DNA of 64,000 nucleotides from JBQTGK01 sp052400665 (GTDB lineage Bacteria; Bacteroidota; Bacteroidia; Bacteroidales; Marinifilaceae). The notes beneath the pieces were generated by a model that was not told where the DNA came from, searched no databases, and saw only the letters and a list, made by a program, of their open reading frames with translations. Below are positions 34,404-42,307 of the stretch, one piece after another. Location: assembly GCA_052400665.1 (NCBI GenBank), contig JBQTGK010000015.1, one strand, 5' to 3'. The position numbers and the translations under genes are program-made. Within the stretch, counting starts at the first letter, position 1; each line of letters starts with the position of its first letter.

Positions 34404-36356
34404 ATGATTAAAATTACATTTCCGGATGGAACAGTAAAAGAATTTGAAGCTGGAATCTCAGGTCTTGAGATTGCTAGAAGCATTTCTAATCGATTGGCAA
34501 AAGAAGTTTTGTCTATTAGCGTTAATGAGCAGTTGTATGATCTTACACGTTCGATTAATGAAGATGCAAGCATTAAGCTTCACACATGGGATGATGAAGA
34601 AGGAAAGCATGCTTTTTGGCACAGCTCTGCTCACCTAATGGCTGAAGCATTAGAAGCTTTATACCCAGGAGTAAAATTTGGTATTGGCCCTGCTATTGAC
34701 ATGGGTTTTTACTACGATGTTGATTTAGGTAATGGTACTGCCCTTACGGATAAGGACCTTCCTAAAATTGAGCAAAAAATGATTGAACTTGCTCGCAACA
34801 AAAACGAATACGTAAGAAGCGATATTAGCAAACAAGACGCTCTTGCATTTTTCGGCGAAAAAAATGAACAGTACAAGCTGGAATTAATTAATGAGCTGGA
34901 AGATGGCACAATAAGCTTATACAAACAAGGAAACTTTACGGATTTATGTAGAGGTCCACACCTACCCAACACAAGTCTTATAAAAGCAATTAAATTAAAC
35001 TCAATTGCTGGTGCTTACTGGAGAGGCGACGAAAAAAGACCACAGCTTACCCGTGTTTACGGTATTACTTTTCCAAAAAAGAAATTTTTGGATGAGTATC
35101 TGGAAATGATGGAAGAAGCAAAAAAACGCGACCACAGAAAATTGGGAAAAGAAATGGAATTATTTACTTTTTCACAAAATGTTGGTCAGGGAATGCCATT
35201 GTGGTTGCCAAAAGGAGCTCAACTTCGCGAAAGCCTAGAGAACTTTCTAAAGCGTGTTCAGAAAAAATTCGGATACGACCAGGTGATTACTCCACACATT
35301 GGTAACATTAACTTGTACAAGACTTCGGGTCACTACGATAAGTATGGCGAAGATTCATTTCAGGCTATTCAAACTCCTCAGGAAGGGGAAGAGTATTTGT
35401 TAAAACCGATGAACTGCCCTCATCACTGCGAGATATACAAATTTAAGCCTCATTCGTACAAAGATCTGCCAATTAGACTTGCCGAGTTTGGAACTGTTTA
35501 CCGATACGAACAAAGTGGTGAACTACACGGTTTAACACGTGTAAGAAGCTTTACTCAGGATGATGCTCACATTTTCTGTACTCCTGATCAATTAAAAGAT
35601 GAATTTAAAAAGGTAATTGATATTATCTTTATCATATTTAAAGCGCTTAATTTTAACGAATATGTAGCTCAGGTTTCTTTACGACACAAAGAAGACCACT
35701 CAAAATACATAGGATCGGAAGAAAATTGGGACAAAGCAGAAAAAGCAATTATCGAAGCTGCCGACGAAAAAGGATTGAAAACGGTTGTCGAATACGACGA
35801 AGCAGCCTTTTATGGTCCAAAGCTTGACTTTATGATTAAGGATGCAATCGGACGCAAATGGCAATTGGGCACCATTCAGGTAGACTACAATTTACCCGAA
35901 CGATTTGATCTGGAATATGTTGGAAGCGACAATCAGAAACACAGACCAATTATGATTCACCGTGCTCCATTTGGTTCCATGGAACGTTTTGTAGCCGTAT
36001 TGCTTGAACATACAGGAGGTAAATTCCCATTGTGGCTAACACCTGAACAAGCTGTCATCATGCCAATTAGCGAAAAATACAACGATTATGCGAAAAAAGT
36101 TTTAAATTCGTTAAATAATTCCGATATTCGCGCCGTATTAGATGATCGCAACGAGAAAATCGGACGTAAAATCCGTGATAACGAGTTGAAAAAGACCCCG
36201 TATCTTATCATTGTAGGAGAAAAAGAAGCAACTGAAGATACTGTTTCTGTACGCAGACAAGGAGAAGGAGACATGGGATCAATGACTATTACAGAATTTG
36301 CAGAATTTATTAATAAAGAAGTAGAAGGTCAATTATCTTCTATCGAGAATTACTAA
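34404..36356 (+). CDS. thrS: Threonyl-tRNA synthetase
   Basis: A 650-residue class II synthetase charging tRNA-Thr. Domain order: TGS domain (residues 1-60, IKITFPDGTVKEFEAG), editing domain with HSSAHLMAEAL and the DLCRGPHLPNT zinc-like site, catalytic core with MNCPHHCEIYKFK (zinc Cys), motif 2 FGTVYRYEQSGELHGLTRVR and motif 3 IMIHRAPFGSMERF, then the anticodon-binding domain (about 550-645). It heads the conserved thrS-infC-rpmI-rplT run. A leader of about 130 nt follows the likely promoter and could carry autoregulation, but no structure was identified. Confidence 0.98.
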   Translation: MIKITFPDGTVKEFEAGISGLEIARSISNRLAKEVLSISVNEQLYDLTRSINEDASIKLHTWDDEEGKHAFWHSSAHLMAEALEALYPGVKFGIGPAIDMGFYYDVDLGNGTALTDKDLPKIEQKMIELARNKNEYVRSDISKQDALAFFGEKNEQYKLELINELEDGTISLYKQGNFTDLCRGPHLPNTSLIKAIKLNSIAGAYWRGDEKRPQLTRVYGITFPKKKFLDEYLEMMEEAKKRDHRKLGKEMELFTFSQNVGQGMPLWLPKGAQLRESLENFLKRVQKKFGYDQVITPHIGNINLYKTSGHYDKYGEDSFQAIQTPQEGEEYLLKPMNCPHHCEIYKFKPHSYKDLPIRLAEFGTVYRYEQSGELHGLTRVRSFTQDDAHIFCTPDQLKDEFKKVIDIIFIIFKALNFNEYVAQVSLRHKEDHSKYIGSEENWDKAEKAIIEAADEKGLKTVVEYDEAAFYGPKLDFMIKDAIGRKWQLGTIQVDYNLPERFDLEYVGSDNQKHRPIMIHRAPFGSMERFVAVLLEHTGGKFPLWLTPEQAVIMPISEKYNDYAKKVLNSLNNSDIRAVLDDRNEKIGRKIRDNELKKTPYLIIVGEKEATEDTVSVRRQGEGDMGSMTITEFAEFINKEVEGQLSSIENY

Positions 36357-36377
36357 CTAAATAAGGAGGACCTAGCC

Positions 36378-36929
36378 ATAGCTGGATTTCATCAAAGAAA
36401 CAGAGGACCAAGAAAACCTCAAGAGGCTCAACACAAAATCAATAAGTTAATTAGAGCCCGTAGTGTTCGCGTTGTTGGAGACAATGTAGAACCAGGTGTG
36501 TATTCAATTTCGGAAGCATTAAAATTTGCTGAAGAACAAGAATTAGATTTAGTTGAAATTTCACCCAAAGCCGATCCACCAGTTTGTAAGATCATCGATT
36601 ACAAAAAGTTTCTTTATCAACAGAAAAAGAAACAAAAGGAAATGAAGGCTAAAGCCGTTAAGGTTGTCGTGAAAGAAATTCGTTTTGGTCCAAACACCGA
36701 CGAACATGACTACAATTTTAAACTTAAGCATGCTGAAAAATTTCTTAACGAAGGCGCAAAAGTGAAAGCTTATGTTTTCTTTAAAGGTCGTTCGATACTT
36801 TTTAAAGACAAAGGAGAAATCTTATTGTTAAAATTTGCTCAGGATTTAGAAGAGCTGGGAAAAGTAGAGCAACTTCCAAGATTAGAAGGAAAACGTATGA
36901 CCATGTTCATTACACCAAAGAAAAAGTAA
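36378..36929 (+). CDS. infC: Translation initiation factor IF-3 (AUA start)
   Basis: A 183-residue IF-3, which binds the 30S subunit and checks the start codon. The N-terminal domain begins at AGFHQRNRGPRKP. IRARSVRVVGDNVEPGVY is the usual conserved opening, and the C-terminal domain includes VKEIRFGPNTDEHDYNFK and GRSILFKDKGE. The first in-frame ATG (36498) would delete the first 40 residues, including conserved N-domain sequence. The ATA at 36378 lies 8 nt after AAGGAGG (36363-36369) and is the only plausible start. AUU or other rare starts are known in infC and allow feedback control by IF-3. It lies 21 bp after the thrS stop. Confidence 0.93.
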   Translation: MAGFHQRNRGPRKPQEAQHKINKLIRARSVRVVGDNVEPGVYSISEALKFAEEQELDLVEISPKADPPVCKIIDYKKFLYQQKKKQKEMKAKAVKVVVKEIRFGPNTDEHDYNFKLKHAEKFLNEGAKVKAYVFFKGRSILFKDKGEILLLKFAQDLEELGKVEQLPRLEGKRMTMFITPKKK

Positions 36930-36962
36930 TATAGTTTATATAATCAATAATTAGTTTGTACA

Positions 36963-37160
36963 ATGCCTAAGATGAAAACAAATTGCAGCGCAAAGAAAAG
37001 ATTTACTTTGACTGCATCTGGAAAAATCAAAAGAAAGCACGCTTTTAAAAGTCATATTTTGACTAAAAAAAGCACTAAAAGGAAGAGAAATCTTACCTAT
37101 TTTGGAACTGTTAACAAAGCAGACCAGAAAAACGTTAAGTTAATGCTTAACATGTTGTAA
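36963..37160 (+). CDS. rpmI: 50S ribosomal protein L35
   Basis: A 65-residue basic protein starting MPKMKTNCSAKKRF, with HAFKSHILTKKSTKRKRNL and the end VKLMLNML. This is the standard L35 length and motif set. It lies between infC and rplT in the usual order, 33 bp after infC. Confidence 0.97.
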   Translation: MPKMKTNCSAKKRFTLTASGKIKRKHAFKSHILTKKSTKRKRNLTYFGTVNKADQKNVKLMLNML

Positions 37161-37252
37161 GAATCAGTAATTGATTTTTTAAGTTTATTAACCGAGTGAT
37201 TTAGCACCAAAGAGTCCTTAAATGGAACGCTAACATTCAAAAATTAGGAATT

Positions 37253-37606
37253 ATGCCAAGATCAGTAAATTCTGTAGCTTCAAGAGCTAGAAGAAAAAGA
37301 ATTTTGAAAGAAACCAGAGGTAACTTTGGTGCAAGAGCAAATGTTTGGACCGTAGCAAAAAACACCTACGAAAAAGGTTTGCAATACGCATATCGCGATA
37401 GAAAAAAGAAAAAAGGGAATTTCCGTGCATTGTGGATTCAGCGTATTAACGCTGCAGCTAGACTAGAAGGTCTATCTTACTCACAATTAATCGGTTTGAT
37501 GCACAAAGCTAATATCGAAATTAACCGTAAGGTTTTGGCTGATTTAGCAGTAAATCATCCAGAAGCATTTAAAGCTGTAGTGGGAAAAGCACAAACAGCT
37601 AAATAA
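37253..37606 (+). CDS. rplT: 50S ribosomal protein L20
   Basis: A 117-residue protein starting MPRSVNSVASRARRKRILK, with GFRGARA-type NFGARANVWTVA and FRALWIQRINAAAR. L20 helps assemble the large subunit and in several bacteria represses this operon through an mRNA structure. The 92-bp gap after rpmI could hold such a site, but I see no clear hairpin. The operon ends at a strong terminator 26 bp downstream. Confidence 0.97.
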   Translation: MPRSVNSVASRARRKRILKETRGNFGARANVWTVAKNTYEKGLQYAYRDRKKKKGNFRALWIQRINAAARLEGLSYSQLIGLMHKANIEINRKVLADLAVNHPEAFKAVVGKAQTAK

Positions 37607-37631
37607 TAGTACTATAAATTATTTACTTTGA

Positions 37632-37662
37632 AAAGGGATTGTGGTTCACAATCCCTTTTTTA
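37632..37662 (+). terminator. Terminator of thrS-infC-rpmI-rplT
   Basis: Perfect 12-bp stem AAAGGGATTGTG/CACAATCCCTTT with a 3-nt loop and a T run. Confidence 0.92.
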
Positions 37663-37747
37663 ATACAAAAATTTCAACCTCTTATTTGTGTTGATTATTG
37701 TGCATAAAAAGTAAGTTGTCGAAAAACACTACAATAATAGGAATCCA

Positions 37748-37781
37748 TTGACTTAGTTCTGAATCGGATTTACTATTTTTG
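37748..37781 (+). promoter_or_regulatory. Promoter of dapB-lepB
   Basis: TTG (37748-37750), 23 nt, TATTTTTG (37774-37781). The spacing is at the long end of the accepted range; the leader would be about 90 nt. Confidence 0.5.
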
Positions 37782-37877
37782 GAATCATAACTAGCAGGGA
37801 AACTATTATACCCATTGTAATATGATATTTTAATACGATTTATATTCACAATACAATTCCCAAAAAAATAACCACAA

Positions 37878-38591
37878 ATGAAAATTGCATTAATAGGCTA
37901 TGGTAAGATGGGCAAAGAAATAGAGCAAATTGCCATTAGCCGCGGACATAAAGTAGAATTAATTATTGATCAGGACAATCAAAATGATCTTTGTCCTGAG
38001 CATCTTAAAAACATTGATGTAGCCATCGAATTTACAAATCCTAATTCGGCCTACAACAACTATATAGAATGCTTTAAGGCTAATATCCCTGTTGTTTCGG
38101 GAACAACCGGATGGCTGGATAAAATGCCTGAAATAGAAAAATTCTGTAAAAAAGGAAAAGGCTTCTTTTATGCTTCAAATTTTAGTTTGGGAGTAAATTT
38201 ATTCTTCGAACTAAATAAAAAGTTAAGCAAGCTAATGGCTCCATTTAAGGAATACAATGTTGATATGGAAGAAATTCATCATACCCACAAATTAGATTCT
38301 CCAAGTGGAACTGCAATTACTTTGGCCGAAGGAATAATCGATAATCATCCAAAAAAGGAAAAATGGATTGAAGCCACAAGTATGAAAGAAGATGAAGTGA
38401 GCATACTTGCCAAACGACATGGTGCTGTTCCGGGAACTCATGCTGTTACCTGGCATTCGGAAGTTGATGAGATTAGTATTCAACATCAGGCTTATAGCCG
38501 AAAAGGTTTTGCTTTAGGGGCTGTATTAGCAGCCGAATTTATGCCTAAAAAAGAGGGTTTTTATGGTATGAATGATCTTTTACAACTATAA
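37878..38591 (+). CDS. dapB: 4-hydroxy-tetrahydrodipicolinate reductase
   Basis: A 237-residue NAD(P)H-dependent reductase of the diaminopimelate/lysine pathway, cytoplasmic. The nucleotide-binding start is MKIALIGYGKMGKEIEQI. The substrate loop HHTHKLDSPSGTAITLAEG carries the catalytic His and Lys, and GTHAVTWHSEVDEI is the usual C-terminal block. It is slightly short compared with enterobacterial DapB (about 270) but normal for Bacteroidota. It lies 35 bp upstream of lepB and is probably cotranscribed with it. Confidence 0.97.
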   Translation: MKIALIGYGKMGKEIEQIAISRGHKVELIIDQDNQNDLCPEHLKNIDVAIEFTNPNSAYNNYIECFKANIPVVSGTTGWLDKMPEIEKFCKKGKGFFYASNFSLGVNLFFELNKKLSKLMAPFKEYNVDMEEIHHTHKLDSPSGTAITLAEGIIDNHPKKEKWIEATSMKEDEVSILAKRHGAVPGTHAVTWHSEVDEISIQHQAYSRKGFALGAVLAAEFMPKKEGFYGMNDLLQL

Positions 38592-38626
38592 AATAAAATA
38601 TTAGAAAATCATTTAAAATAGATTGA

Positions 38627-40015
38627 ATGAAAGACATACTAAGAAACAAATGGTTTAAATTTTCAGTGGCTTTACTTGTAGCATTACTGATGATTATCTG
38701 GATTGGTAATTACTGGCTAATTTTAGGCTTACCAATATTATTTGATGTTTACATCAGCAAAAAAGTACACTGGGCTTTTTGGAAGAAAAAAGGAGTTAAG
38801 AAGCAAAGTGCAGCTGTTGAATGGATTGATGCAATTATTTTTGCAGTTGTAGCTGCCACAATAATAAGAATGTTTTTTATTGAGGCTTACACAATTCCAA
38901 CCTCATCGATGGAAAAATCCTTACTGGTTGGCGATTATCTTTTTGTAAGTAAAGTTGCTTACGGGCCAAAAATACCGAACACTCCCCTATCGTTTCCCTT
39001 TGCCCATCATACAATGCCGGGAACTACACAAACAAAATCGTACCTGGAATGGATCAATTGGCCTTATAAAAGACTGGCGGGTATCAACGAAATTAAAAGA
39101 AACGATGTTGTAGTCTTTAATTTCCCTGCCGGGGATACAATAATTGTGGGACAGGAAAATCCCGATTACTACTCGCGCATTAGAGGAATTGCTAACTCGG
39201 TAAAAGCTTCGGACATGCAAAAAGGCCGTGAACTGCAAAACGACGAAGCGTACAAAAAAATGGCCCGAAAATATTTGGCAGAGAATAATGAAATAAGATC
39301 AAGGCCTGTTGATAAAAGAGAAAATTATATTAAGCGCTGTGTAGCAATGCCTGGCGATACAATTTCCAGTATCGACGGACAAGTTTACATTAACGGGAAA
39401 AAGCAGGATAAGATTGAGGAAATGCAATTCAGATACCAGATTAGGACAAATGGCAGCCTCATAAATCCAAGGAAATTGGAAGAGATGAACATCACGAAAA
39501 CCGAAATCGGACAAAGTGGATCAATCTATGAAATGCCCTTATCGGAGGCTAAAGCTGCCAAATTAGCTAAATTAAGCAATGTATCATCTATTGTTAAAAT
39601 GACTTATAATGTTGGGGCTCCCGAAGATGTTTTTCCTTTTAGCGATCATTACAATTGGAACAGAGATAACTTTGGACCTTTAGTAATTCCCAAAAAAGGA
39701 CAAACTGTAAAGCTTAATCTGGAAACTTTGCCTTTATACGAAAGGGTAATTAATGCTTATGAAGAAAATTCTTTATCGGTAAAAGATTCTACCATTTATA
39801 TTAACGGCAAACCTGCAGATACCTATACGTTTGCAATGAACTATTACTGGATGATGGGTGACAATCGTCACATGTCTGCAGATTCTCGATATTGGGGATA
39901 TGTACCTGAAGATCATGTGGTAGGTAAAGCTTCGTTTATCTGGCTTTCGCTGGATAAAAATAAAAGTGCATTCGAAAAAATCAGATGGGACAGAATATTT
40001 AAATGGATCCACTAA
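38627..40015 (+). CDS. lepB: Signal peptidase I
   Basis: A 462-residue membrane peptidase that cuts signal peptides at the outer face of the inner membrane. Two N-terminal hydrophobic segments precede the catalytic domain (residues 13-40 and 67-85). Box B IPTSSMEKSLLVGDYLFVSK carries the nucleophile Ser94. NYIKRCVAMPGDTI carries the general base Lys237. MMGDNRHMSADSRYWG is the conserved box E. The large insert between the Ser and Lys boxes is usual for Bacteroidota enzymes. It follows dapB and ends at a terminator. Confidence 0.96.
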   Translation: MKDILRNKWFKFSVALLVALLMIIWIGNYWLILGLPILFDVYISKKVHWAFWKKKGVKKQSAAVEWIDAIIFAVVAATIIRMFFIEAYTIPTSSMEKSLLVGDYLFVSKVAYGPKIPNTPLSFPFAHHTMPGTTQTKSYLEWINWPYKRLAGINEIKRNDVVVFNFPAGDTIIVGQENPDYYSRIRGIANSVKASDMQKGRELQNDEAYKKMARKYLAENNEIRSRPVDKRENYIKRCVAMPGDTISSIDGQVYINGKKQDKIEEMQFRYQIRTNGSLINPRKLEEMNITKTEIGQSGSIYEMPLSEAKAAKLAKLSNVSSIVKMTYNVGAPEDVFPFSDHYNWNRDNFGPLVIPKKGQTVKLNLETLPLYERVINAYEENSLSVKDSTIYINGKPADTYTFAMNYYWMMGDNRHMSADSRYWGYVPEDHVVGKASFIWLSLDKNKSAFEKIRWDRIFKWIH

Positions 40016-40036
40016 TCTTCACAATAAAAAATTAGC

Positions 40037-40067
40037 AAAAAGACACCTTCTGGTGTCTTTTTCTTTT
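40037..40067 (+). terminator. Terminator of dapB-lepB
   Basis: Stem AGACACC/GGTGTCT extended by A/T pairs, loop TTCT, followed by a T-rich run. Confidence 0.85.
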
Positions 40068-40183
40068 ACCATGATTTTTGTAGTTTCGCACTGTTGTGAT
40101 ATCACAGTTTATTACGTTTTTTTTAAGGCATCTCTCTAAATAAATACCAGACAGATGGCGAGAATACATCTGATAATTTTAAA

Positions 40184-40831
40184 ATGGAAAATACTCAGGC
40201 CTTACTGGCAACTTCATATTTTGCCCCAATTCAGTATTATTGCAAATTAATTCAATACAATAAAGTACTGATTGAACAATGGGAAAACTATTCTAAACAA
40301 TCGTACCGAAACAGATGTAACATATACGGAGCTAATGGGGTACTGCCTTTGTCGGTTCCTGTGGAAAAAGCTACTCACAAAAAAATACTAACCAAAGATG
40401 TTAGAATTTCCTACGATACGAATTGGCAAAAACTACATTTAAAAGGCATTGAAGCAGGCTACAAATCTTCTCCCTTCTACGAGTATTACATTGACGATTT
40501 AGAGCGATTTTTCACACAAAAACATGAATTTCTTCTGGATTTTAACCTGGAAATTCAGGAAGAAATTTGCTCTTTACTGGAAATAGAATGTAATACGGTA
40601 CTAACCGATGATTTTATTGAAGCCGAAGCCGATCATATTATCAATTACCGCGATTCAATTCATCCTAAAGCATCTAAAAATAAAACAGACCTTATGTTTG
40701 AGGCAAAACCATACACTCAGGTGTTTGGAGACAAACATGGTTTTCAGGCGAACCTTAGCATTTTAGATGTCCTGTTTAACCTGGGTCCCGATGGATTAAG
40801 CTATCTGGAATCCTGTTTAACAGATGCTTAA
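40184..40831 (+). CDS. WbqC family protein
   Basis: A 215-residue cytoplasmic protein of the WbqC-like family. It has FAPIQYYCKLIQYNKVLIE at the start, SYRNRCNIYGANGVLPLSVP in the middle and YTQVFGDKHGFQANLSILD near the end. Some relatives sit in O-antigen loci, but the biochemical role is unsettled. Many Bacteroidota carry one copy next to lepB, as here. It ends 15 bp inside the convergent NUDIX gene. Confidence 0.88.
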   Translation: MENTQALLATSYFAPIQYYCKLIQYNKVLIEQWENYSKQSYRNRCNIYGANGVLPLSVPVEKATHKKILTKDVRISYDTNWQKLHLKGIEAGYKSSPFYEYYIDDLERFFTQKHEFLLDFNLEIQEEICSLLEIECNTVLTDDFIEAEADHIINYRDSIHPKASKNKTDLMFEAKPYTQVFGDKHGFQANLSILDVLFNLGPDGLSYLESCLTDA

Positions 40832-41254
40832 ATGCTCTTTTAAGTCCTGCATAATTTGTTCGTGATCGAATGCCAGCTTAGGTAAACTATCAACTTTAAT
40901 CCATTGGGCTTTTAATGCGTCATCCTCTCCCTTTACCAAGGGCAATACCGATGCTTCCATTTGAGCAATATAAACTACTGAGACCGTTCTGCCACGGGGA
41001 TCTCGATTTACTGCACCATAAGTTTTGAACTGACTTAAGGTAATTCCCTCAAATCCGGTTTCCTCTTTTAATTCACGAAAAGCTGCTGTCTTCAGATCCT
41101 CATCCATATCAACGAATCCCCCCGGAAAAGCCCACATTTCTTTATAAGGATCGTTTCTCCTCTGAATTAATAAAACATATAGTTCGCCCCTGCATTTGCA
41201 AAATATTGCACAATCAACAGTTAAAGCGGGTCTTGGATATTTATAGGTGTACAT
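40817..41254 (-). CDS. NUDIX hydrolase
   Basis: A 145-residue hydrolase of nucleoside diphosphate derivatives. The complete Nudix box reads GGFVDMDEDLKTAAF followed by RELKEETGF (G-x5-E-x7-REUxEExGU). The preceding RRNDPYKEMWAFPGG resembles ADP-ribose pyrophosphatase-like members. The ATG at 41254 (MYTYKYPRPALTVD) fits the family start better than a GTG eleven codons upstream. It is convergent with the WbqC gene, with a 15-bp overlap. The substrate cannot be assigned. Confidence 0.92.
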   Translation of the reverse strand: MYTYKYPRPALTVDCAIFCKCRGELYVLLIQRRNDPYKEMWAFPGGFVDMDEDLKTAAFRELKEETGFEGITLSQFKTYGAVNRDPRGRTVSVVYIAQMEASVLPLVKGEDDALKAQWIKVDSLPKLAFDHEQIMQDLKEHLSIC

Positions 41255-41316
41255 GATGTGTGTGAATGAGTAATAGTTATAATACACATGTGCTATTATG
41301 TCACTTCCCGGGTATT

Positions 41317-42117
41317 CTATTTATCGCTACTAAGGATTCTTTTAATGACTCTAAGCTTGTGTGAATATCGTTTGGTATCTACATTAAAAATTCCCTGATG
41401 ATCGACATTATCGATACGAACTTTTCCTGAGGCATGAATAATTTTATGCCTGTCCCAGATAATTCCTACATGAGTGATTCTTCCCTCTGCATCATCGAAA
41501 AAAGCCAAATCGCCTGGCAAGGCTTCTTCAACAAATGTTAAGGAGTTGCCTATTAAAACCTGCTGACTGGCATCGCGGGGTAAGCTTATACCATTTAATT
41601 TGTAAACAATTTGCGTTAATCCCGAACAGTCGATGCCATAAGGTGTTCGTCCACCCCACAAATAGGGGGCATTAAAATACTTTAAGGCCGCTTTGATAAT
41701 AGAATCCCGAATATGATTTTCTAGTGAATTATCATTAACCTTTCCCTGATAAAAATATTTTTTATCGCCGATACTAAAGGATTTTTCCTGAGAATTACAA
41801 GATGGAAAAGAGCTTCCCGGAACAATTAATTTATTGGAGTAATCCTTCTCCTGATATACCAGATTAAAAGTATCATTGGCAATTGCAGGAATCGTATTTT
41901 CCAACTGCTGAAATGTGGATTCTGAAATCTCAGTAATCATTTTTGTATCAACCCATCCCTCATACTTATCGAATGCTAGTCGAACCTTACTCCAATTCTC
42001 TACTTCCTCGATAATCTCAAAATACTCACCAAACAATATTTGTGTGACCATCTCGCTTTTCTCTGCAGACTCATTTCGTACTGGAATAATACTTAAATCG
42101 GAAATGCCGTATTTCAT
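41317..42117 (-). CDS. NlpC/P60 (C40) cell-wall peptidase with SH3 domain
   Basis: A 266-residue peptidase, probably cleaving between D-Glu and diaminopimelate in peptidoglycan stem peptides. An SH3b-like domain covers residues about 1-65 (IPVRNESAEKSEMV, WVDTKMI) and a second linker region about 65-135. The catalytic domain follows, with PYLWGGRTPYGIDCSGLTQ (Cys164), GRITHVGIIWD (His216) and KIIHAS (His228). No signal peptide is evident from this start, so it may act on imported muropeptides in the cytoplasm, like YkfC-type enzymes. Confidence 0.93.
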   Translation of the reverse strand: MKYGISDLSIIPVRNESAEKSEMVTQILFGEYFEIIEEVENWSKVRLAFDKYEGWVDTKMITEISESTFQQLENTIPAIANDTFNLVYQEKDYSNKLIVPGSSFPSCNSQEKSFSIGDKKYFYQGKVNDNSLENHIRDSIIKAALKYFNAPYLWGGRTPYGIDCSGLTQIVYKLNGISLPRDASQQVLIGNSLTFVEEALPGDLAFFDDAEGRITHVGIIWDRHKIIHASGKVRIDNVDHQGIFNVDTKRYSHKLRVIKRILSSDK

Positions 42118-42307
42118 TTATTTTTTGCTTATTGTTCGTATCAATCAAATATAAAAAATAAAATTATGTTTTTACTTCCTGTTTAATATATTTGCTTTTA
42201 TATAATATGGGTAAAAGAAAACAATAATAATTTTTTAGCAAAAGATATTCGATTAATTTTATACAAGAATTTTAGTATTGGTAAAACCATATAAAACGAA
42301 TAACTCA

